The notes beneath the pieces were generated by a model, which was not told the DNA's origin, did no database searches, and saw only the letters and a program-made list of their open reading frames with translations. From Littorina saxatilis (Eukaryota; Mollusca; Gastropoda; Littorinimorpha; Littorinidae): a stretch of 64,000 nucleotides of DNA. Where the stretch lies: positions 55,030,320 through 55,094,319 of the forward strand of contig NC_090252.1 in NCBI RefSeq assembly GCF_037325665.1, written 5' to 3'. The translations under genes and the position numbers were made by a program. Numbering within the stretch: the first letter of the stretch is position 1; every line of letters starts with the position of its first letter. Of the stretch, positions 54,328-64,000 are shown piece by piece.

Positions 54328-55657
54328 GCTCTTAGACTCTCTGTCGGTGCACATGCAGTGTTGAGGTCAGCTAGACCGACCCAGACAGCGGACTGACCGC
54401 AGCGCGGTCTTTGTTCTGGTACTCCACCCCCCCCCCCCTTTTTTCCGCCCCTCCCCAAGATAAGGGACCGAAATGGCTGAACTTGCAACTCCCCTAGTTG
54501 TACGGTACAGAGTGACAAACATGTGAGTTTTTGAATATTCCTACCCTTTCTAATGACGTTTCATACAACTCCTGCAATGCAACCGAGGGGTGGATTAAAT
54601 CTAGTTGATTATTTTTAGACAAGTGAGAAATTAGAACGAACTACTTTGATTACACCAAAAATCACACGTGGATTATTCGAAGTAAGAATAAAGAGGGCTA
54701 AAAAATAATCAACACTAGAATTTATTTTTAGAACATTTGAAACCCAGACGATTGGACCCTGTTGCGGAAGAATACGTACAACGTTGACTCAAAACTGTAA
54801 CAACAATGGCTGACGTGTATGAAGTACACGCATACCTTGCCAGGTTTGTTTCTGTGTCTAGTCGACAGACGATGCCATTTGCTTTGTGTGTGTTTTTGTT
54901 GTTGCTTACTGTACGTGTAAAATCCAGTTCTTTAACAGGCAACAAACCTTGCAAATTTCCAGAAGCTGCAATCTGAAGCGACCTATCTCTGATTCTAGCA
55001 GACGATCTCTCCAATGTTTAACACAAAATCAGCAAACTCTCCTGTCACATAGAACGTCCATTATATAGTGCAATGTTGAAATGAAGTTACCGGTCTGAAA
55101 CATCTAGTCGTTTCTTCTGAGACAATCCTTGTTCTCTTATCATCTACAGATTTACCGCAGTCTTCACCACGCGAATTCACAACAGAAGTCAGACTTTCGA
55201 ACATATACAATCTACGTAGGCAAGCACGATACGTCATGACGTCATATGATTCCTAGCATATTGACGTAATGCTAAACATCCGGTTATCCCGAGTTTTCTC
55301 CGTAATACATGTCCGTGGATTTTTCAATGTTCGGTTATTTTCGTGGCTTCATGCGGAAAGGGAACCGTCGTCTGCTATCATGCAACGACATGGACCATTC
55401 TTGATTCTGGTCCTTGTTGCTGACAAAAACATGATTTTAACACAGAATGTAATATATTGTGTTTTAATCGTAGCAATGGGGTCCGATATTTAGACCAGAC
55501 AAGTATAATGCCGACGAGTCGGAGACAAAGAATAAAGTAAAAGAATAGGGACTATTTGAATGACGCGCATTTGACACTCTGAGTGATTAGGCTGAAACGA
55601 AATTGCGTACAAAATGTCGTCTGCATGAATGCATGTTCGACCCGTGTTGTTCGTTGT
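54328..55657. other. No gene recognised
   Basis: Includes a C-run near 54428-54440 and mixed sequence. Frames of 60-100 codons have no domain. Confidence 0.5.
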
Positions 55658-55658
55658 A

Positions 55659-55844
55659 TAAATAGCTTAAACAATGACGACAACTCGTTGATTACTGGAA
55701 AATAAACCACTCGTGGGTATTTGCAGCCGCTTGGTAATTCACGAGTGTGCGGAGCACACTCGTGAATTACCAAGCGGCTGCAAATACCCACGAGTGGTTT
55801 ATTTTCCAGTAATCAACGAGTGGTCATTGTTTAAGCTCTATTTA
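55659..55844. repeat. Long palindrome, 67-bp perfect arms
   Basis: The inner arms 55684-55750 and 55754-55820 look perfectly complementary around a 3-nt centre (GGA). An imperfect outer part (TAAATAGCTTAAACAATGA and TCATTGTTTAAGCTC) extends the structure to about 186 bp. Overlapping sense and antisense frames with identical start residues follow from the symmetry and are not genes. Confidence 0.93.
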
Positions 55845-55959
55845 ATCATCTCGCTTTCGGATGCAACGTATTCTTTCTCCCCTTCCTTCAGGTTGCTAAG
55901 AATGGAGTTAATGTTTTCTGCCTCTACACACATACGTACACATGCACACACACCCTCTC

Positions 55960-56970
55960 TCTCTCTCTTGTTCCTTTCTTTTATTTTACACCCTTTTCCT
56001 TGATATTCCTTTTATTCATATATTAAATACATGTACCGATTTGTTCAGTAGAATACATGCTGGGTTCACGTTAGTCAGATATACTATGTACAAAGAGAAT
56101 GAACCGGGTGTGTACAAGTGGCTTGTTTTTTGGTTACGGCGGTGGCCGTGGATGTATTGAGCATGAGTTTATTTTGCCGGTTGGTTTTATTGACAGGGAT
56201 TTGCCATTAGGTATGAACGTCTGGTGTATGTTTTGTGTAACAGAGAGAAAGTAGGTCATTTAAAGCCGACCACTTTTGTACAGCCAAGTCAGAGCCTTGC
56301 TCTATTCCTTAGCAAAACCTTGGTGCCAAGCGGTCAAATGTTTGCACCTCTGGCACTGCCCCCAGCTTGACCGGACCCGAAGGGCAGGCTGACCACAGAG
56401 AGGCAGTTGTTCTGGCCCCCCCCTCCCCCCTCCCGCGACTGGACTTTACCCCCCACGTAGCCGTAGGAAATGATTTGAGTTGAAGATTTTAGAGTCTTCT
56501 TTGCCCCGCCTTTCTTGTAATGTTTTGATTACATCGTTTTTGAACATAACACATAAAGTCCCTTTTTGTGTTAGGACCATCTTTGTTAAGTTTGACGATC
56601 AGTTTTTAGGAAGGTTTTTATGAAGAGAGGCATGTTCTTTTTACCCTCTCTTTCGTCTGCTGATTATTAGGCTTGACGTGTTCTGCTGCTATGTTCCCAA
56701 ACACGTACTCTCTCTCTCCCTATATTATTTTGCCGTTCTTTTTCTCGGCGTCCCTTTTTGTTCGTATATTCGATATATGTATTCAGTAGAATGTAGGCGT
56801 TATGTTAATCATATATGTGGCGTATGCGAATGTATAAAGACAGATGAAACCGGGGTGTGCCGATGTTTTTGTTATGGCAGTGACCGTTGTTGCTTTGAGC
56901 ACGCAGCATTTTTGTGGGGTTTTTATGGGCATGGATTTGCTGTTTGATATGGACGTCTAACGTACGTTTT
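55960..56970 (+). repeat. Pair of diverged direct repeats, ~730 bp apart
   Basis: About 55975-56240 and 56705-56970 share CAGTAGAAT, GAACGTCTGGTGTATGTTTT versus GGACGTCTAACGTACGTTTT, GGGTGTG and GGATTTGC in order. The piece between carries the 56235-56450 repeat. They lie just upstream of the Ty3/gypsy LTR and may be old duplicated LTR parts. Confidence 0.55.
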
Positions 56971-57189
56971 GTATACTAAAGGAGAAGTATTTTTGTGTGT
57001 AACCTAATTGCTCAGTCTTTAAGTGTAACTGGAAGTTTTGCAGTTCGTCTGCGTTTTGGTCTACCTACAAGTGTTTGGTATCTACAGATGCGTTGTAAGC
57101 TTGGTCGTTTGATGACATATGTATGTACATCGTTTTTCATGTGTGTTTTCTTAATAGAAGAGCTTTTGTGCATATTTGAGGAGTTTAGC

Positions 57190-58092
57190 TTCAAGTGATA
57201 AGGAGGCTGGCAGCAGGCCCGGGACCCTCCGCCTCCCCTCCCCTTTGCTCCCGCGCTGCCAGAGCGAGATTCTGATTGGTCTCGCTTGGGTGACGTAGGA
57301 GGAAACCCCGTGAGGTCAGGAGGAGTTGCATTGAGCTGGGTTAAAGGTGTGGGAATCTTTCCTTATGCTTGGTGCTTCTCCTCAGATTTGCGTGTGGTTT
57401 GGATGGTATGTGTGCCTTAGTGCCTGACCTGACAGACCACGTCCTCAATACGCAACTCTTGTCCCACTGGCAATAGTGAGCAGTGCGCGCGGTTCACTCG
57501 GTTACCACAAGGCTTATTAGGGTAGTGCGCGCTACTCTAAAGGTTACCAACACGCGGTGATCGAGTGGCGTCACTCGATTTTGTCCAGGCCCCGAACCCC
57601 TGCCCGATTTTTCATCCAGATTAGGACTTAGGTTTTGTTTTCAAAGAGTAAGTTAGATCGCTAGGGTACCTACGGGTCATGCCCGATTTTCCAGCATTTT
57701 AAAGACTCAGATTTTATTTGTTAGTGTAGTGTTTAGACTGTATTAAAGCCAACCTAGACTCTTTTTAGATATATTTTCTATGGAAGAACCCACGTATGTT
57801 TTCTTTTGATGTTTTTGTTTGAATACAATTGGAAATCCTATTACACTCTTGTTGACTTTGTATTTTGTTCGTCTGTTCGTCTGGTGCGTGTGGTTTGAAT
57901 GCCATCCTGACAAATGTCCTTTAAAACCGCACGCACAGTAACACCTTAGACACAGACAGTTAATATTTCTGTAAAGCTCGGCTTTACATTTGGTGTCAGA
58001 AGTGGGATCGATGGTCCAAGGTTGGTCACGGTAACAACTGTCCAATCCCACCAACCACCAATCGGCTTTACATTTGGTGTCAGAAGTGGGAT
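57190..58092 (+). mobile_element. Ty3/gypsy LTR end with leucine-type primer site (fossil)
   Basis: The LTR-like sequence ends CTCGGCTTTACA (near 57988), followed by TGGTGTCAGAAGTGGGAT (57991-58008). This is the tRNA-Leu-type primer site used by many molluscan Ty3/gypsy elements, including the Steamer group. The site is repeated at 58075-58092, 84 bp later. The 5' limit of the LTR was not found. The element is on the + strand and its coding region should follow. Confidence 0.7.
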
Positions 58093-58261
58093 TAGAAGTT
58101 TAGGTTGGTGTTTGTTTTTTGTTTGTTTGTTTTTTTAGCAGTAATAAGTTTAGGACCCCTTTCCCTCTCCCTTTTATTTTATTTTCTCGTTGCTTTCGCG
58201 GCAACGTTTTGTGTGTGTGTGTGTGTTGTCTGTAGCGTGTTTATGTCTGCTCTGAAGACAA

Positions 58262-58985
58262 AATGGCGCGCGGCGGGACTGATGATGCTGTCTGGCGAGA
58301 GAGTGTCCAGGTCGACAGCGGCATCCACTTCACCAAGATGGCCGCTGAACTGCAGGAACTGCAGGACAGCATGCTGCAGGAGACGAAATGAGAAATGCAG
58401 ACCTTGGCGGCACAGGCGATTGCCACGGTCAGCAACAGTCGAAGTCGCAGCCGCACTCCCGACCTCAGGCAGGAGGACACTGCACCATGGTCAACCACGG
58501 TGCTCGCCCCACATAGCAAGCACAGGGTGGCCGAGGGAGGGGTACCTGTTACTCCCTTGGCGGGCCCTGAGCTGTGGTCGTCGCTAGACCAGGGAAGACA
58601 TCAACCTCGCCCGCAGAGACATGGAGATCTCACGCAGCGCTTGGCGGCCTACGCATCATCAACCAAGCCACACTCCACAACCTTGTGGGCGACCATGGGA
58701 CCTTCTTCACGTAGCAGCGACAGGGTGGCTGAGGGAGGGGTACGTGATACTCCCTTGGCGGGCCTTGAGCTGCGACCATCGCCGGAACTGGCAAGACGAG
58801 GACGTCGCTCGCCGAGGCCAGACGAGGCCACGCACCGGCCGCTGTACAACCTACTGGACCGAGGGCACACGGCGGTTCCCCCTTTCACAGATAGCATGAT
58901 TAAGTTTGCTGCTGGCACCTGCCCACGCAGCCCCTGCCCTGCTTATCTGTTATCACATTCCTGGCCCCGCTGGGGCTTCAGCCTT
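58262..58985 (+). mobile_element. Gag-like remnant of the Ty3/gypsy element (fossil, broken)
   Basis: GC-rich coding-like sequence following the primer site, with a short coiled-coil-like stretch (AAELQELQDSML) and an Arg/Ser/Pro-rich part. An internal direct repeat (about 58515-58590 and 58727-58800, both with GAGGGAGGGGTAC and TACTCCCTTGGCGGGCC) is visible. The element is interrupted beyond this point by unrelated DNA. Confidence 0.5.
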
Positions 58986-59379
58986 CTTTGTTCCACTGGC
59001 TGGCAGCAGAAAATGAGTCAATTTCCCACGGTTTAATTGCCTTCCTGCCACTGCCTCACAGCAGAACCAGATTTTGTATCTATCTTGAAGAGCCCTGTCT
59101 GGAGCACTTTCCATGTGGTTTCGTCTTAAAGACTTTTTGTCTTGTATTAGTTTCTGATCATCAGAGTACATGTACGCTGTGTGTTTCATTTGTGTGGCAT
59201 TGTGTTGTGACAGGCAAATTTTTCACCCACTGTTCAGCAGAAAAGAAAGGATTGAATCATAGTATTATTACAAGTGACATCACACTCAGTTATTTTGTGC
59301 AGCAGTGTGACCTAATATTTCCAGTTTTCTTCTTTGTCTTCATGTGACAGTGTATGTTTGGTATGCAGTGTGTTTCATA

Positions 59380-59842
59380 ATGGAGCATACTGAAACTGAA
59401 CATCTAATTTGTGTTAATGCATTGTGTAGACTGTGTGGGGAACGCTCTGCAAGAACAAAAAAAGATCGACATTGTAATGTGAAACTGTGTGTGGACTATG
59501 CGGACAAACTGAAAAACTTTTTTAACATTGATGTATCTTCTGATATTAGTGCAAAACATTCGACCACGTTTTGTCAGAAGTGCTATTCAAAGCTGATTAA
59601 ATTAAACCGTACGCCCTCAAACACAACAGCTGATCGTGTTAAGGAACAAGCTCTTGAAAGCCATTAGTAACATTTGGTGTCAGTATGATTCCAGCCTCCA
59701 AAGTAGTCAGTGTGAAACATGCTCCCACTTTCAAAGCCACAGAACAGCAGGGCAACCAAAAAAGGCGAATAAGGGGAGGCCAAAGAGAAAACTGGTTGAA
59801 ACTGACTTGACAGGTGAATTATTACCCGCTATTACGAGCTAG
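59380..59842 (+). pseudogene. RAG1 N-terminal-like zinc-binding fragment (N-RAG-TP-type)
   Basis: The frame from ATG 59380 has LCRLCGERS, then LKNFFNIDVSSDISAKH, then TTFCQKCYSKL. A second frame (from about 59650) adds SQCETCSHFQ and GRPKRK. This follows the vertebrate RAG1 N-terminal order: CRICG, FRIDVKADVDSIHPTEFC.NC, then SCDICN and GLKRK. Molluscan transposons of this kind (N-RAG-TP) were described from Aplysia. One frameshift near 59640-59660 separates the two parts. A foldback interrupts the sequence at 59827. No RAG1 catalytic core was found. Recognition is by eye from memory of RAG1. Confidence 0.65.
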
Positions 59843-59968
59843 TCGTGTGACAGAGAGTTTTCTTGCACACGAGACTGTAGATGTTTCACGACGGCTTTAG
59901 CCGGAGTGAAACAGCAGCAGTCGAGTGTGCAAGAAAACTCTCTGTCACACGACTAGCTCGTAATGGCG
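59827..59968. repeat. Foldback element, ~63-bp arms
   Basis: The arms 59827-59889 and 59904-59968 share ATTACGAGCTAGTCGTGTGA and its complement, continuing through CAGAGAGTTTTCTTGCACAC. The centre is GACGGCTTTAGCCG, itself partly palindromic. It inserted at the end of the RAG1-N-like fragment. Confidence 0.9.
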
Positions 59969-60195
59969 ATTATGTCTCACAGCATAGGCATAGAAAGATA
60001 TAAATGAGTTTTTGGGGACGAAATAACAGGCACAAAACCAGACTGACAACACAATTGCCTTTTCACACATACCGTACACACGCATGCGCGCAGAAGATAG
60101 ATCCAATTCGTTTCGTGTCTTTTTCTGGTTGAATGCATTTAACAAAGTATCAACCAACGTTTCTCAATCTTTCAATGAAAAAAATAAACTTTTTT

Positions 60196-60735
60196 TTAAC
60201 CAAGCAGCACAAACCAACGAAAGCTAAACACACAAACACACGCGCGCACAAACACAGATTGAATGCAAAGCGCGAACGAACACGGAGAATTTTTGTAGGT
60301 CAGGTCGTGGGAAAGTCCACCCGAAATGTTCCACAGGGGAACTGGTTGTGTTTGGATTGTTCTTTTTCTCACAGTGATGTTGATGTTGTTTACAGTGCAG
60401 TTTTGAAAGAATATTTTCTGAATTTGGGGCCCACTTTCGTCTTTCGGTTCGTTTATCTTGTCGAAGTAACATTCGAGTGTTTCTAAATCCAAACCTTCCA
60501 TCACCGCTGGTACAGATTAGACCTGCCTGACTGTCTGCGTGCGTGTTAGAGCTGAAGACGAAGCCTCAATCGCCAAAGCGTCACCCATCTGTAGGTTCTG
60601 AGCATCGGATGTACGTTGATACGTGGTAAGATCCGCACGGAACTGTCTATGCAACTTTTCCTAGTCACAGGTGTAAGGTTCGATCTTTTCTTTGCAATTT
60701 CGTCCTCTGTGTACGTAGCAAAGCGTTTCACCATT
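60196..60735 (-). pseudogene. Decayed coding-like region, unknown family
   Basis: The minus-strand frame starting at 60734 reads MVKRFATYTEDEIAKKRSNL, which resembles the start of recombinase- or QRICH1/ZMYM-like proteins. Further along, the frame ending near 60196 contains KIFFQNCTVNNINITV, a pattern seen at the end of similar transposon-derived proteins. The two are in different frames. I cannot name the family; a decayed Crypton-like or domesticated-type fragment is one possibility. Confidence 0.25.
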
Positions 60736-61438
60736 TTCGGTTTTCGTTGCAGACGACGATAGTGAAAGTAGTACCTATTGTTTTGTTTTTACCTTTCGTA
60801 TTCAGGGTTCTTCATAATTGAAGCTTGGTAAAGGGACCGTGTCGTGTAAGTGGAAAGTTGACGAAGCTTTTGAAAACAGAAATTGAATGAAGAAGAAAAT
60901 GTGGCTTTCAGTTATATACAGGAGAACGGGGATTGTGTTATTCTTTTACCGTCAAACACTTAGTACACAGATAAAACGCGATTGACTGACCAAGGCCTGT
61001 TGGCACACTATTCAGAATGCACAACAAAATGTAACAACGCTTTGATACCCATTTTTCTACGTTCGTGATCACTTGAAATGAATACTGAAAACATAAATGT
61101 TTAAGGTAGTGACTGAATGTATGTAAAGGTAAACAATTTCAGAAATAAATGCATAATCAAAATAATTGATTTCGGCATCAAAGCGTGTAACATACAATCT
61201 TGCACACGTTTGCTTTAGTAGTGGCAAAGAAGGAATGCGTGTGACATATTCTGATGTTCCATGACTTGATGCTATCCCTGTCAAAGTGCTCTTCAAAAAA
61301 GAGTGCTTAATGAAGCATTCATAACTGTTTTTCCTGTATGGTGTAGATATTCATTTTCACAATCCAGATAACCATGACAAAAACTGGATGTATGTACATG
61401 TGTACTGTTTATAAACATCTACCGCAGTTATAAAAACA
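60736..61438. other. No gene recognised
   Basis: AT-rich mixed sequence without supported exons or terminal repeats. Confidence 0.5.
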
Positions 61439-61450
61439 TGCCGTGTGCTG

Positions 61451-61652
61451 GGAGCTTGGATAGCTCAGTCGGTAGAGCGCGTGGGCTCGTGATCGAAAGG
61501 TCGCGGGTTCGAATCCAGCATTGGGCAGTGGGTGTCCATATTATTTATCCCGTTGCCGACCCTGGTTTGCTGGTGTCAGTATAATGTGAACAGCCTTCTT
61601 TAAATCTACCCCAAGATACATGGAAGTAAAACTAGCTAACAACAACAACAAC
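61451..61652 (+). mobile_element. tRNA-derived SINE with 12-bp target duplication
   Basis: About 200 bp. The tRNA-like head has box A (TAGCTCAGTCGGTAGAGC) and box B (GGTTCGAATCC). The central motif GGTGTCAGTATAATGTGA and the tail (AAC)n follow. TGCCGTGTGCTG is repeated at 61439-61450 and 61653-61664, a clean target duplication from LINE-mediated insertion. It is not a working tRNA gene: the anticodon stem is poorly paired and the body continues. Confidence 0.93.
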
Positions 61653-61664
61653 TGCCGTGTGCTG

Positions 61665-62390
61665 ACATTTTGGAATACTGTTTTCCTACTTGGATACCTG
61701 TAAGCGGGCTCAAGAAAAGATACCTCACACACACAAGGTAAACGTCTTCAAAGTGTCAGCATGAACATCTGTTCACATTAACCTTGCAGATTTGTTTTTA
61801 ATTTATTCTGTCTTCAAAAGTGGACCGTGGCGCGATCTGTAGCCTCTCAAATACATGTCATTAATTACATTGTGCCGTGTGTACTGTTCTCTGTCTGTCT
61901 TCTTTCAGCAGGCTACAGCAGTGGCACACCTACAGCATAGTGGTCATATTTAGTATCGTTTGAAAGTTTATGGTCTTGACTACAAGGCTATATGTAAATA
62001 CCACACATGCTGACATCGTAATTCAAGAGAACTAACAAGATAGAAGTGTTTTCAAAACACACAGCTTTCTCGTAAGGCAGAGATAGCAGTGCGTAGCTGC
62101 CGAGAGGTTGAGCTAGGCCGCACTCTGGCCTGCTAGTAGGAGGGAGCTTTTCTCTTAGCCTTCTACTGCTGAGATGGCTTGTGGGAGTGATGCTATCGCG
62201 CGGTTGTACAGTCACTACTGTGTAGCCAGCGCTGAACCGGGGGATGGGTGATTAATTACCGCTGGCGGCCTGGCACTGAGGAAGGGGTGATAAAGGGGTC
62301 AGATTCCGGCTGTGCCTGTGAACTAAACCTAATAGCAGAAACTGCCGTGGGCAACTAACCGGCCCTGAGCACGGGTTACGGTGGGGCGGT
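61665..62390 (+). other. Leader-like DNA before the terminal gag region
   Basis: 61665-62040 has no recognised feature. From about 62080 the base composition becomes GC-rich like the following gag, so this may be untranslated or upstream gag sequence of the Ty3/gypsy element. No LTR end or primer site was seen here. Confidence 0.4.
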
Positions 62391-63149
62391 ATGCGCCACC
62401 GTGACCTCATCCAAGACACGCCGCTACGCTGGAGAGGTCCTCATGAGGAGAGGGACCATCCTACAAACAGGAAGCCGCCAACATTCGACGGGAAAACGAG
62501 CTGGGGCGACTTTCTCGTCCAGTTCGAGATTGTGGCCAGCATGAACGGCTGGTCCAAGAGGAGGTGCGCCATGGAACTGGCGGCCTGCCTGAGAGACCAG
62601 GCCGTGTCAGTGCTGACCCAGTTACATGCGGCACTTCGGGGGGACTACGACGCGCTCGTGGGAGCGCTGGAAGCTAGGTTCGAACCCCCGAACCAAACGG
62701 AAATGCACCGGGCTTCTCTCAGGAGCCGGGTGCGGAAGAAGGGCGAGTCGCTGGCGGCACTCGCTCTTGATCTGAAGGGGATGATCCGGAAGGCCTACCC
62801 CACAGTTACGGGAGAGCTGTCCGAACAGCTGACAGTCACAAGCTACCTTGACAGTCTGGACAACCCAGAAATGGAATGGGCTGTCCTTCAGGGAAAGCCA
62901 GCGACAGTGGAGGAGGCTGTCACGCTGGCCATGGAATTTGAATCCTTCAGGAAGACGAGGGCTCGTCGGCGCCTGAAGGATGACGCACACGTCTTCACAA
63001 TAGAAGAAAACAAGCAAGAAATGGAGAGCCCCAGGCCGCAGAGGAGGTGTTTCTACTGTTCCAGCCCTTCACACATCGCCAGGGAGTGTGAGCAGAGCAA
63101 GACAAGGCGGCAGACTACATTCAACAAGCACTCGGGAAACCGACGATAG
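62391..63149 (+). CDS. Ty3/gypsy gag (nucleocapsid part)
   Basis: A 252-residue frame with KPPTFDGKTSWGDFLVQFE, the capsid-like start common to Ty3/gypsy gags of this group, followed by ARFEPPNQTE and ending with a CCHC zinc knuckle (CFYCSSPSHIAREC, near residue 224) and a basic tail. Gag packages the RNA. It may be the same element whose LTR and primer site lie at 57-58 kb, with foreign DNA between, or a separate copy. The reading frame shown is long and GC-rich, so this part is fairly young. Confidence 0.82.
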   Translation: MRHRDLIQDTPLRWRGPHEERDHPTNRKPPTFDGKTSWGDFLVQFEIVASMNGWSKRRCAMELAACLRDQAVSVLTQLHAALRGDYDALVGALEARFEPPNQTEMHRASLRSRVRKKGESLAALALDLKGMIRKAYPTVTGELSEQLTVTSYLDSLDNPEMEWAVLQGKPATVEEAVTLAMEFESFRKTRARRRLKDDAHVFTIEENKQEMESPRPQRRCFYCSSPSHIARECEQSKTRRQTTFNKHSGNRR

Positions 63150-64000
63150 CCGAAGCAGGTGGTCATGCATCGGCTGATATCCAGGACACCAGACCCGATT
63201 TTATGGAAGAAACAGAAGGTCCCCACGTCAAGGTTCGACTAGAAGGGATCGAAGCAGACACGGGTGCGTCAGTATCCGTCATGCACCCAGACTTCTACAG
63301 TAAGCTGTCGACTCCCATCGTTCTACAACCATCATCCCTGCGTCTCACCGTGGCCAACGGCGAACCTGTCACGGTGCGTGGGCACGGTGAATTCAACATT
63401 ACAGTAGGAAGAGGCCCTACACTTCGTCACCGATTCGTGGTGGCGAGAATGAATGCAGACCTTATCATCGGCTACGATTTCCTCTCCCGTTTTCACTGCG
63501 TCATTGATACGGGGAGGGGAAAACTTGACCTGCTGATCGGCGCTTCGTCATACCCTGACAGCCAAGCTGAGGAAGGGGCTGTCAGGACAGTCTACATGGC
63601 AGAGACTACGACTGTCCCAGCCAGGACAGAGATGATAATCACCGGCGAAACAGAGTCCGCGGCAACCGAAGGGAGCCAGCCACTCATTATGGAGGCGAAT
63701 GCAGACCTGGCCGTCCATCAAGAACTACTCATCGCCAGGACGCTAATCCGGCCGGGGACGCGCATCCCTGTCCGGGTGGCGAACTTATCAGGCCAAGACC
63801 AAGTACTCAGAGAGGGGGCCGTTATCGGCTCCTGCCAAGCAGTGAAGAGAGTGGTGGAACCAGGGAGCGCCGCGCTGCAAGCACTGGGCCAAGTCAGGAC
63901 CATCCGCGCTTCAACGCAACCTGACGTACAGCTATCTCCAACTCTCCAGGCGCTATTCGAGAACAGTACGCCTGAACTGGACCCAGTGCAGAGACAGCAG
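63150..64000 (+). mobile_element. Ty3/gypsy protease and start of pol (runs off window)
   Basis: Downstream of gag the sequence encodes an aspartic protease with the active-site box EADTGASVSV (near 63251) and the later NADLIIGYDF block (near 63456), followed by the region that leads to RT in this family. RT itself is not reached. The pol frame differs from the gag frame, which is usual in Ty3/gypsy elements. Confidence 0.8.

Noticed and set aside
55713-56003. A 96-codon frame starting like the minus-strand frame at 55791
   Set aside because: Both start residues are identical because the DNA is a palindrome; no domain is present.
61451-61525. A tRNA gene
   Set aside because: It is the head of a SINE with a 12-bp target duplication; the anticodon stem does not pair well.

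Overview
The window looks like intergenic and intronic DNA of a marine mollusc, most likely a gastropod. Reasons: very long CA/GT microsatellites; invertebrate-type GIMAP (AIG1) GTPase exons; tRNA-headed SINEs; Ty3/gypsy remnants with a leucine-tRNA-type primer site; and a fragment resembling the N-terminal part of RAG1, a type of element described from Aplysia. No species-level call is possible from sequence alone.

Layout. The host framework is a tandem pair of GIMAP-like genes on the + strand. Gene 1 has exons at 6006-6197, 21171-21301 and 37860-38128. Gene 2 has exons at 41296-41463, 42524-42648 and 43435-43694. The exon boundaries fall at the same codon phases in both, and the upstream DNA (1891-2572 plus 5195-5654 versus 38965-40018) is clearly duplicated. 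The two genes are therefore one ancestral unit duplicated in tandem. Gene 1 has since grown to over 30 kb by transposon insertion, while gene 2 stays near 2.4 kb from start codon to last recognised exon.

Intron 1 of gene 1 holds a 5'-truncated CR1/L2-type LINE (7001-9428) and a large DNA transposon (about 9530-15677). The transposon encodes an OTU cysteine-protease domain fused to a DDE-like, RNase H-type C-terminal region, with an upstream coding exon at 10860-10950. Further on are a piggyBac-like MITE with TTAA flanks (18499-19252) and a dispersed hairpin-ended element (20252-21118). Intron 2 holds a nested stack: one CR1/L2-type LINE split into two halves, the split filled by a Rex1-like LINE, and that LINE itself split by about 8.9 kb of other DNA (SINE, hAT-like MITE, microsatellites, candidate exons, a large palindrome).

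In gene 2, a TIR element (40019-41199) can be dated relative to the duplication because gene 1 keeps the empty site. Downstream of gene 2 exon 3 lies a Gmr1-like Ty3/gypsy element (43884-52295) with integrase ahead of reverse transcriptase, LTRs at both ends and a CACAC target duplication. One of its LTRs carries a chimeric LINE-tail plus pol insertion. From 52.3 kb onward are LTR fossils of a second Ty3/gypsy family, several MITEs and foldbacks, the RAG1-N-like fragment (59380-59842), a tRNA-derived SINE with a clean 12-bp target duplication (61451-61652), and a gag-protease region running off the end (62391-64000).

Only the GIMAP exons, and possibly the weak exon cluster at 28.9-31.9 kb, look like host coding sequence. 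Almost everything else is mobile DNA in layers, and the insertions give a readable relative chronology.
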